A stretch of DNA of 5,418 nucleotides, from NCBI GenBank assembly GCA_025352865.1, contig JANXSB010000085.1, positions 1 through 5,418 on the forward strand. Reading direction: 5' to 3'. Shown here one piece after another: positions 1-5,418 of the stretch. Made by a program: the position numbers and the translations under genes. The notes beneath the pieces are model-generated. The model did not search any database. It saw only the letters and a program-made list of their open reading frames with translations, and was not told the origin of the DNA. Position 1 is the first letter of the stretch. Each line of letters starts with the position of its first letter. Origin of the DNA: Chthoniobacter sp. (GTDB lineage: Bacteria > Verrucomicrobiota > Verrucomicrobiia > Chthoniobacterales > Chthoniobacteraceae).

Positions 1-354
1 ATGATCGGTCTGCTGGGAACGGTCACGGGCATGATCAAGGCCTTTGCGACGCTGGGGGCGTCGGGCATCGGCGACCCGTCGAAACTTTCGGAAGCCATCG
101 GCGAAGTGCTCGTGGCCACGGCGAGCGGTCTCTTCATCGCGATCCCGGCCTTCTTTGGCTACTACGTGCTGCGTAATCGGGCGATCAAGTCCCTCCACGA
201 CATTCAGGACACCATGGCCGGTCTCTTTCGCAAGATGCCCTACGATCATCTCGCCGGGGCGCACATCGGCGATGATGAACTTTATGCCGCTGTGCCGAAC
301 TGGGTCGGTCACGAAGCGCAGCAACCCCACCACGCTGAACCTCCACACCATTGA
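1..354 (+). CDS. exbB: ExbB/TolQ/MotA-family proton channel, C-terminal part (5' end outside window)
   Basis: This is the C-terminal 117 residues of an inner-membrane proton-channel subunit of the MotA/TolQ/ExbB family, which with ExbD converts proton flow into work on TonB-like partners. The window begins inside the gene: family members are usually about 200-250 residues, and the first helix and cytoplasmic loop are missing, so the ATG at position 1 is probably an internal methionine. Visible here are the penultimate helix with GLLGTVTGM (residues 3-11) and the last helix with ATASGLFIAIPAFFGYYVL (39-57). Thr7 and Thr40 are 33 residues apart, the spacing of pore threonines T148 and T181 in E. 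coli ExbB, and Glu35 falls where E176 would be. After the last helix comes a cytoplasmic tail ending in a His-rich stretch (HHAEPPHH). The ExbD gene follows after 38 bases. The family is clear; ExbB rather than TolQ is inferred from the ExbD neighbours and is not certain. Confidence 0.9.
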   Translation: MIGLLGTVTGMIKAFATLGASGIGDPSKLSEAIGEVLVATASGLFIAIPAFFGYYVLRNRAIKSLHDIQDTMAGLFRKMPYDHLAGAHIGDDELYAAVPNWVGHEAQQPHHAEPPHH

Positions 355-392
355 TTTTTCACTATGATGACCTATCGGAGGGCTAACTAACT

Positions 393-851
393 ATGGCCGG
401 CGGCGGAGGCGGAGCTGAGGGCGAGCCGGAGTTTCAGATCGCGCCGATGATCGACGTGCTCCTAGTGCTGCTCATCTTTTTCATGAGCATTACCACGACG
501 CAGGTTTTGAAGGTGGATAAGTCGATCACGCTGCCGCTCGCGCCCGACGCCTTGAAAAAGGACAACACCCGCGCCGAAGCCATCGTCAATGTCCGCTGGG
601 ATCCGGCGAAGAAGAAGGCGGAATATGTCATGAACGACAGGCTGTTTCCCGAGCTGACTGAGATGACGAAAGCGATCAAAGAAGCGAAAAGACTCGGCGA
701 AGCCCAGGTCACGCGGTCGGCGAATACGACCTTCCGCGTGGTTATTCGCGGGGACCGCGAGGCTTCGGCGATGAGTGTCTCGCGGGCGATGAACGCGGCG
801 GCGGAGGCCGGGGTGAGCGACATTTCCTTTTCCGCGGCCAATAAGGACTAA
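393..851 (+). CDS. exbD: ExbD/TolR-family biopolymer transport protein, first copy
   Basis: This 152-residue protein has ExbD/TolR architecture: a short Gly-rich cytoplasmic N-terminus (residues 1-12), one transmembrane helix (about 19-40) and a periplasmic domain. The motif FQIAPMIDVLLVLLIFFM (14-31) carries Asp21, the protonatable aspartate equivalent to Asp25 of E. coli ExbD, so the helix should be able to sit in the ExbB pore and couple proton flow. The periplasmic part contains the usual C-terminal pattern VVIRGDREASAMSVSRAM (116-133) followed by A.EAGVSDISF. The start at 393 is supported by GGAGGG at 377-382, ten bases upstream. Length is near the family norm of about 140 residues. It lies 38 bases after the channel gene and 5 bases before a second exbD, so all three are probably one transcript. 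It could equally be called TolR-like; no TonB, TolA or TolB gene is in view to settle this. Confidence 0.93.
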   Translation: MAGGGGGAEGEPEFQIAPMIDVLLVLLIFFMSITTTQVLKVDKSITLPLAPDALKKDNTRAEAIVNVRWDPAKKKAEYVMNDRLFPELTEMTKAIKEAKRLGEAQVTRSANTTFRVVIRGDREASAMSVSRAMNAAAEAGVSDISFSAANKD

Positions 852-856
852 GACCC

Positions 857-1303
857 ATGAAACGCCTCCCCATGAATGCCAACGAAGGGATGATCGGCTT
901 TCAAATCGCGCCGATGATCGACGTGGTTTTCGTCATCATGCTTTTCTTCATGGTCATGGCCGGTGCGGTGAAGGTGGAGAAGGAACTGAACACCCAGCTT
1001 CCCGGCAACGCCGAGACGAGCGGGCCGACGGAGATGGTGGATGAGATGGTCATCGCGATCGCCGAGACGGGCGAGGTGACACTTAATGATGAGCCGATGG
1101 ACACGCCGACGAGCCGCGACATGCCCACGCTCAAGAACACCCTCACGCGGCTCAAGCAGGCGGGCGATCAGTCGAAGACACCGACGATGGTCACGGTGGT
1201 CAGCGAGCCGCAGGCGAAATACGCACGCACGGTGGATGTGCTCGATGCGCTTTCGGTCGCAGGGATCACGAACGTGACATTTACCGTCAGCGAAGAGGAG
1301 TAG
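857..1303 (+). CDS. exbD: ExbD/TolR-family biopolymer transport protein, second copy
   Basis: This is a 148-residue second ExbD/TolR protein. A short cytoplasmic N-terminus (1-14) leads into FQIAPMIDVVFVIMLFFM (15-32), with Asp22 as the expected proton-binding residue, and a single helix to about residue 37. The periplasmic domain differs clearly from the first copy: it is more acidic, ends in Glu-Glu-Glu, and at the place where copy one has VVIRGDREAS this one has VTVVSEPQAKYARTVDVLDAL (the first 20 of these are the conserved block), so the common Asp after the strand is replaced by Glu-Pro. The YARTVDVLDALSVAGI segment is otherwise typical of ExbD. The start is 5 bases after the previous stop, with TAAGGA at 842-847 as a ribosome site lying over the end of the upstream gene, which suggests translational coupling. 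A terminator follows about 110 bases downstream, making this the last gene of the operon. Confidence 0.92.
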   Translation: MKRLPMNANEGMIGFQIAPMIDVVFVIMLFFMVMAGAVKVEKELNTQLPGNAETSGPTEMVDEMVIAIAETGEVTLNDEPMDTPTSRDMPTLKNTLTRLKQAGDQSKTPTMVTVVSEPQAKYARTVDVLDALSVAGITNVTFTVSEEE

Positions 1304-1406
1304 CTGTGGCGTCGAGCGGCGAGCCTGTGGGGGAGGGCTCGTTGGGGACAATCGAGCGCTCGGCCAGCTGGTGGTGCGAGGGGCGTAGGGGTTGTCACCA
1401 CTAGGG

Positions 1407-1447
1407 AAAAACATCGCGCCAGGCCTTCCCGGCCTGGGGCGGTTTTT
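1407..1447 (+). terminator. Rho-independent terminator of the exbB-exbD-exbD operon, possibly bidirectional
   Basis: CCAGGCC at 1419-1425 pairs perfectly with GGCCTGG at 1431-1437 around a five-base TTCCC loop. The stem extends outward through CGC (1415-1417) with GCG (1439-1441) past one G-G mismatch. Five T residues follow at 1443-1447. Five A residues at 1407-1411 on the other side mean the opposite strand also reads as stem plus T tract, so it could stop transcripts from either side. It lies about 110 bases after the second exbD stop. Confidence 0.82.
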
Positions 1448-1504
1448 ACCTCGTCGTCACAAAAGCGCCGCGGCTGCGTATCATTCCTGCTGAATGGTGG
1501 CGGG

Positions 1505-1663
1505 ATGAAGATGCAACTTTGGAAACCGGCTGATGACGCGAAGACTTCCGGGCGGGCGCGTGCGCCGCGCCGGAAATCGGTGGCGGCGATCCTGCGCGCG
1601 GCCTACCGCCGCTTTGCCGGCGATGCGGTGACGCGGCGGGCGGTGCGGCGCTGTCTGCCGTAG
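1505..1663 (+). CDS. Possible small basic protein, 52 residues, unrecognised
   Basis: An ATG at 1505 opens a 52-codon frame ending in TAG at 1661-1663. The predicted peptide begins MKMQLWKPADD and continues into a strongly basic body that includes PRRKSVAAILRAAYRRFAGD (residues 21-40), with 11 Arg and 4 Lys against 3 Asp. There is no signal peptide or membrane segment, and residues 24-38 could form an amphipathic helix. The frame stays open upstream to before the terminator. The sequence before the ATG (GGTGGCGGG) is only a weak ribosome site. It lies alone between a terminator and the next gene. GC-rich DNA often gives Arg/Ala-rich chance frames, so a non-coding explanation is about as likely. 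I do not recognise a family and assign no function. Confidence 0.3.
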   Translation: MKMQLWKPADDAKTSGRARAPRRKSVAAILRAAYRRFAGDAVTRRAVRRCLP

Positions 1664-1733
1664 CCGGCGGCGCGTGGGCGTTTCTGGGGAGACGGTGGAA
1701 AAGCGGGGGAGACGGTTATTGCAATTAGACTTT

Positions 1734-1765
1734 TTGGCCGGACGTGGGACGTTCCGCGCTATCAT
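1734..1765 (+). promoter_or_regulatory. Candidate promoter for the large secreted protein
   Basis: TATCAT at 1760-1765 matches the -10 consensus at five of six positions. The best -35-like word, TTGGCC at 1734-1739, lies 20 bases upstream, which is longer than the usual 16-18. The region just before it (1716-1736) is unusually AT-rich for this window. If real, transcription would start only a few bases before the ATG at 1776, giving a very short leader, which would fit the absence of a Shine-Dalgarno sequence there. This is a consensus match by eye only. Confidence 0.22.
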
Positions 1766-1775
1766 TTTTCCCTCC

Positions 1776-4700
1776 ATGAAAGCGTTTCCCTCGCCCGCCT
1801 CCCTCCGACCCACGATCCCGGTGCTGCGCGCCGCCCTGGCGCTCCTGCTCGGGCTGCCCATCGCCGCGGCCAGCGCGTCCACTTTCACCTGGAATAACAC
1901 CACGGGAAACTGGAATGACGGGACGAAGTGGGGCGGCAGCGCACCGACGGGGACGAACGCGGCGGATGTGCTCATCTTCGGCGGCGATGTGGGGGCGGTG
2001 CTGGGCACGGCACCGAATTACACGGCGACGAACAATGTGCCGGTGACGCGTTTCCAACTGAACCAGCTCACGCTCCAGACGACCGACGCCGGGGTCACGG
2101 GGCTGGACAACTACATCACGGGCAGTGCGCTGCAACTGACAGGCACGTCGCCGCAGATTCTGGAAAACGGCGCGGGGTTCACGGTGGATGCGCCGATCGA
2201 TCTCACGGCGACGACGGTGCTGGGCGGCACCTCGGCGGGGACGGTGTCGCTGAATTATGCGATCTCGGGGCTGGTCGATATTGTCAAAAACGGGCCGGGG
2301 ACGTTTCGGTTCGGCGCGCCGCCCTTTGTGGATCCGATCCTGGGGGCGTCCGCCAATACCTGGCTCGGCCGGCTGACGGTGAATGCGGGGACGTTTCGCT
2401 TTAATAACAATGCGCAGGCCGCGCCGACGGCGCTGCGCGCGAATCCGGTGACGATGAGCGCCGGGACATCGCTGCCGTTTGCGACGAAGACGAGCGATCC
2501 CGAATCGTCCCTGCGGCTGGGCACGCTAAGCGGCCTGGGGGGGCTGGTGCAGGCGCGCGGGCAAGTGAACGCGGGCAGTCAGGACAGTCTCGACATTACC
2601 ATCCATGCTTTCACGGACGGAGACTACGCGGGCACGCTGAGCAATACGCTCATCGGCGTGCAGAGTGCCGGGCATAATACGGGAACCCTGACCGTGCGCG
2701 GGACGGCGGTGCAGACGCTGAGCGGGACGCTCGACATCGAGAAAGATGTGGCCGTGAGCGGAGGCGCGACGCTGCGGCTGGCGGGGAACGCCTCGCTCAA
2801 CACGCATATTGGCGGGGGGATTCCCACGAGCGGCGGGATCACGCTCAATGGCGGCACATTCATCCTCGACAATGCGACCACGAACATCCCGACCCGGCTC
2901 CGCGATGGCAACTCCGGCAGCAGCGGGGCCGATGTCATTGGTGGCGGCACTTTTTCATTGATCGGAAATGGGGCGGGCACCTCCGAGATCGTCTCGCGGC
3001 TGCAGCTCGGCTCGCCCACCAAGCCGCGCTCCGGCGCGCTGACCGCGAGTGTGACGCACAATGCGGCGGCGGCGGCGACGACGGTGATCGACTTCCAATC
3101 CTACGCGCGCGACCAGGCGCAGAACCCCTGCAACACCGTCAATTTCGCGGCGCGCAACGGCGCGGGCACGCCGCTGGCGCTCGGGAGCGCGGGCAATAAT
3201 CCGCGGATCATTTTTTTCACGACGAGCGGCACGGTCTTCACGGTGCCGCTGTTCAACGGCCTGCTCGGCAACACCGGCGCGGGCGATTCGACGACGGTCG
3301 GCTGGGCGACGGTGAATGGCACCGACTTCGCCACGCACGGCGCGGTGAATGGCGTCGCGGCGGTGCCGGTGTTCGCCCCGCCCGTGGGGACTGGCACCGG
3401 TGACGCGACGATGAATGTCGTGCTATCGACCAGCCTCGCGCTGACGAATGCGAGTGGCTACAGCGTGAACTCGATCAAGCTCGCTCCCTCCAGCGCGTCC
3501 CAAGTGCTCAGCCTCGCTGCGGGCAATCTCAGGACCGCGGCGATCCTGCTCGCGGGGAGCACGGACTTTTCGATCACCTCCACCGGCGGCGGCGTTGGCA
3601 ATGCCGGCGGCACCGGGCCGCGCTATTTCCACATCCAGCAGGCGGTGCTCAATGTCGGCGCGTCGCTCGCCACCGCGATCAATTCGCCCGTGGTCAAGGC
3701 GGGGGACGGCACGCTCGTGCTCACCAGTGCCAGCAATGTCTCCGTGACCGCGCCGCTCTACATCAATGCCGGCGGCGTGCGCGCCACGCCGGGCAGCAGT
3801 CTGCCGTCCGGCGAGTTGCGCTTCCGCGGCGGGGTCCTCGAGATCACCGGCGGCGGCACCTTCACGCGTACGCTCGGCTTTGGGACGAATCATCTCACCT
3901 GGTCCGGCATCGACGGTGCGCTCGCGAATGTCGGCGAGGAGCGCGGCAGCGGCGGCTTCGCGGCCATCGGCGCGGATGTGACCGTGGATCTGAATACCGC
4001 TGGCGCGACGAACTTCGCGTGGGAAGACCTCGGCTTCCTCGACAGCGGCTTTGCCCTCGTCTTCGGCTCCCGCAATGCGACGGCGAAGGTGACGTTCGCC
4101 GATAACATCAACCTCACGCAGACGCCGCAGGCTGTGGTGGCCCCTGCACTGCCCAACGCGCTGAACTACAACGCGCGCGAGTTTCGCGTCGTCGATAACC
4201 CCGGCTCGGCCACCGATTCCGCGACGATCAGCGGAGTGATCTCCGGCAGCTTACAAAACGATCTGTACAAGACGGGCGACGGTCTCCTCGAACTCACCGC
4301 CACCAATACCATGCAGGGCATGGTGCTCCTCACGGCCGGCACCCTCAAGCTCACCGGCAGCCTTTCCAACAGCATCCTCACCGACGTGCAAAACACCGCG
4401 ACGCTGACCGGCACGGGCACGGCGACGCAGATCGTTTTGGAAAGCGGCGGCGCGCTCGCGCCGGGCAACGGCGGCATCGGCACGCTCAACGCCAGCAAGC
4501 TGACGTGGCGCTCCGGCGGCACCGGCTTTTTCGACCTCGGCGCGGCGGGCACCGCGGACAAGATCGCGCTCGGCGGCGGCGCGCTGGTCAAAGGTTCCGC
4601 GAGCGGCACGTTCACTTTCAACTTCAACGGCACCGGAGCCAGCGGGCAGGTCTATACGCTCGCCACTTTTGGCTCGACCACTTTCACTGCGGCGGATTTT

Positions 4701-5210
4701 ACCGCGACGAATCTCACCGCCGGCGTCACGGGGACATTCCAAGTCACGGGGACGACGCTCACCTTCAACACGGGCGCGACGGCCCCGCTCGAAGTCTGGC
4801 GGCAGTTCTACTTCGGCGCGGGCGCGACGAATTCCGGCACCGCCGCGGACACCTTCGACGCCGACAGCGACGGGCTGGCCAACCTCGGCGAATACGTGCT
4901 CAACGGCTCCAGTCCGCTCGTGTCCTCGACCGCGCTGCTGCCCGTCACCGGGTTCAGCGGAAACTTTCCGACCTTCACTTTCACCCGCAACCTGAGCGCG
5001 ACGGACGTGACGCTTTTCATCGAAGCCAAATCCGACCTGCTCGCGGCGACTTGGACGACGCTGGCCACGCGCCCTGGGGCCGGCCCGTGGACGCCGAGCG
5101 GCGGCGCGAGCGTGGTGGAAACCGGCGGCGGTGTCGTCACGCTGACTGACTCGGTCAGCCTGCCCAGCGCGACGAAACGCTTTTTCCGGCTGCGGGTCAC
5201 GCACCCGTAA
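1776..5210 (+). CDS. Large secreted autotransporter-associated beta-strand repeat protein
   Basis: This 1144-residue protein is exported and predicted to be a long beta-helical surface or extracellular protein; ligand and role are unknown. The ATG at 1776 is preferred over an in-frame GTG at 1674 because it directly begins a signal peptide: a basic start, hydrophobic VLRAALALLLGLPIAAA (16-32) and an ASA cleavage site after about residue 34. The mature start TFTWNNTTGNWNDGTKWGG (36-54) is the usual opening of PATR-repeat proteins. Repeat-like units with a (K).G.GTL.L...(N)......L.(V).AGTL.L pattern are seen near residues 170-209, 305-338, 355-371, 639-670 and 830-861, and a GGALAPGN..IGTL unit near 892-905. 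GWATVNGTDFATHG (509-522) resembles another motif I know from such proteins. From Trp1008 onward is a separate C-terminal module with an EF-hand-like loop DADSDGLANLGE (1028-1039) and a terminal KRFFRLRVTHP. There is no outer-membrane beta-barrel and no PEP-CTERM tail. Only one cysteine is visible. No Shine-Dalgarno precedes the start. Confidence 0.9.
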   Translation: MKAFPSPASLRPTIPVLRAALALLLGLPIAAASASTFTWNNTTGNWNDGTKWGGSAPTGTNAADVLIFGGDVGAVLGTAPNYTATNNVPVTRFQLNQLTLQTTDAGVTGLDNYITGSALQLTGTSPQILENGAGFTVDAPIDLTATTVLGGTSAGTVSLNYAISGLVDIVKNGPGTFRFGAPPFVDPILGASANTWLGRLTVNAGTFRFNNNAQAAPTALRANPVTMSAGTSLPFATKTSDPESSLRLGTLSGLGGLVQARGQVNAGSQDSLDITIHAFTDGDYAGTLSNTLIGVQSAGHNTGTLTVRGTAVQTLSGTLDIEKDVAVSGGATLRLAGNASLNTHIGGGIPTSGGITLNGGTFILDNATTNIPTRLRDGNSGSSGADVIGGGTFSLIGNGAGTSEIVSRLQLGSPTKPRSGALTASVTHNAAAAATTVIDFQSYARDQAQNPCNTVNFAARNGAGTPLALGSAGNNPRIIFFTTSGTVFTVPLFNGLLGNTGAGDSTTVGWATVNGTDFATHGAVNGVAAVPVFAPPVGTGTGDATMNVVLSTSLALTNASGYSVNSIKLAPSSASQVLSLAAGNLRTAAILLAGSTDFSITSTGGGVGNAGGTGPRYFHIQQAVLNVGASLATAINSPVVKAGDGTLVLTSASNVSVTAPLYINAGGVRATPGSSLPSGELRFRGGVLEITGGGTFTRTLGFGTNHLTWSGIDGALANVGEERGSGGFAAIGADVTVDLNTAGATNFAWEDLGFLDSGFALVFGSRNATAKVTFADNINLTQTPQAVVAPALPNALNYNAREFRVVDNPGSATDSATISGVISGSLQNDLYKTGDGLLELTATNTMQGMVLLTAGTLKLTGSLSNSILTDVQNTATLTGTGTATQIVLESGGALAPGNGGIGTLNASKLTWRSGGTGFFDLGAAGTADKIALGGGALVKGSASGTFTFNFNGTGASGQVYTLATFGSTTFTAADFTATNLTAGVTGTFQVTGTTLTFNTGATAPLEVWRQFYFGAGATNSGTAADTFDADSDGLANLGEYVLNGSSPLVSSTALLPVTGFSGNFPTFTFTRNLSATDVTLFIEAKSDLLAATWTTLATRPGAGPWTPSGGASVVETGGGVVTLTDSVSLPSATKRFFRLRVTHP

Positions 5211-5287
5211 CGGCGCGGGCCGCGCTTCACGCGAAAGTCACAATCGCCCGCTTGACCGGGACGGGCCGGTTCCGGGAAATTCACGCC

Positions 5288-5418
5288 GTGACGTCCCGCC
5301 TCGTGAAAGCCAAACCCAAGTCCAAACCCGCGTCGGCCCTGCCGCTCCCGACCGTCGCCGAGGAACTGGCGTTTTTGCGCAAGACCTTTCGCGATCTCGT
5401 GACGGCGTACGGCGCGGC
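5288..5418 (+). CDS. N-terminus of an unrecognised protein, cut by the window end
   Basis: A GTG at 5288 opens a frame that runs off the window after 43 codons. The peptide starts MTSRLVKAKPKSKPASALPL, a Lys/Pro-rich and probably disordered lead, then becomes helix-like with TVAEELAFLRKTFRDLVTAYGA (the stretch from residue 22). There is no signal peptide. The frame stays open upstream through the whole gap after 5210, but no ATG is present, so GTG 5288 is the most natural start; GTG at 5303 or TTG at 5252 are alternatives. The ribosome site is weak (CCGGGAAA). It begins 77 bases after the large gene on the same strand. Too little is visible to name a family. Confidence 0.5.
   Translation, partial: MTSRLVKAKPKSKPASALPLPTVAEELAFLRKTFRDLVTAYGA

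Larger units (their letters stand above)
1304..1775. other. Intergenic region between the exbD operon and the large secreted-protein gene
   Basis: These 472 bases hold no convincing large gene. In order I see: a small imperfect hairpin (CGAGCC at 1320-1325 with GGCTCG at 1336-1341); a ten-base palindrome CGAGCGCTCG at 1353-1362; the operon terminator at 1407-1447; a possible 52-codon basic ORF at 1505-1663 that contains an imperfect 30-base inverted repeat at 1546-1575; and an AT-rich patch from about 1716 to 1736 followed by a TATCAT element at 1760-1765 just before the next ATG. I found no tRNA-like, CRISPR-like or transposon-end structure. Confidence 0.7.

Noticed and set aside
364..390. 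Eight-codon ATG frame between exbB and the first exbD
   Set aside because: Too short to support, and it covers the ribosome site of exbD; it could be a leader peptide, but nothing beyond position suggests it.
848..1414. Open frame of 188 codons on the minus strand opposite the second exbD
   Set aside because: The His/Arg-rich translation mirrors exbD codons, and the + strand gene is unmistakable.
1304..1447. Small RNA or riboswitch ahead of the terminator
   Set aside because: There are short palindromes at 1320-1341 and 1353-1362, but no recognisable RNA family fold and no promoter that I can point to.
1674..1775. 34-residue N-terminal extension of the large protein from GTG 1674
   Set aside because: It would place a charged segment before a textbook signal peptide that starts exactly at ATG 1776.
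4251..5204. Open frame of 317 codons on the minus strand
   Set aside because: It lies entirely opposite the large gene, is very Arg/Ala/Gly-rich and has no recognisable motif. Such frames arise on the antisense of GC-rich genes.
1..5210. Functional link between the ExbB-ExbD motor and the secreted repeat protein as one system
   Set aside because: A clear terminator and about 470 bases separate them, the second gene has its own possible promoter, and no receptor, TonB or secretion component is in view.
5211..5287. Hairpins after the large gene (GCGCG/CGCGC at 5213-5225 and ACCGG/CCGGT at 5255-5270) as a terminator
   Set aside because: The stems are only five base pairs and no T tract follows, so a terminator cannot be supported.

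Overview
The window is high-GC DNA, most likely from a Verrucomicrobium (an Opitutales-type bacterium is my best guess). The signs are: an ExbB-ExbD-ExbD proton-channel operon; a very large secreted protein rich in autotransporter-associated beta-strand (PATR-type) repeats; and a C-terminal module on that protein (W..FYFG, then a DxDxDG...E calcium-type loop, then a closing RFFRLRV.HP) that I associate with Verrucomicrobial exported proteins. The taxon is inferred from protein style and composition, not from a marker gene.

Layout. Positions 1-1303 hold the end of an operon read on the + strand: the C-terminal part of an ExbB/TolQ-family channel (1-354, cut by the window edge), then two tandem ExbD/TolR-family genes (393-851 and 857-1303) with short gaps and usable Shine-Dalgarno sequences. 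A GC-rich hairpin with a T tract (1415-1447), flanked on its other side by an A tract, closes the operon and could also work from the opposite direction. Positions 1304-1775 hold no convincing large gene. They contain the terminator, a possible 52-codon, very arginine-rich ORF (1505-1663) and an AT-rich patch just before the next gene. Positions 1776-5210 encode a 1144-residue secreted repeat protein with its own signal peptide. A last + strand ORF starts near 5288 and runs off the window; I do not recognise it.

How the parts work together. ExbB with ExbD proteins forms an inner-membrane, proton-driven motor that normally energises TonB (outer-membrane import) or Tol-like functions. Two different ExbD proteins encoded beside one ExbB suggests a motor with a mixed ExbD dimer, or two alternative ExbD partners. 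The large secreted protein is separated from this operon by a terminator, so nothing in the sequence ties the two functionally.

I did not find strong evidence for a new defence, mobile or RNA-based system. The most useful leads are the paired ExbD proteins, the C-terminal module of the repeat protein (no beta-barrel, no PEP-CTERM), the change of synonymous codon use along that gene, and the small basic ORF in the intergenic region.
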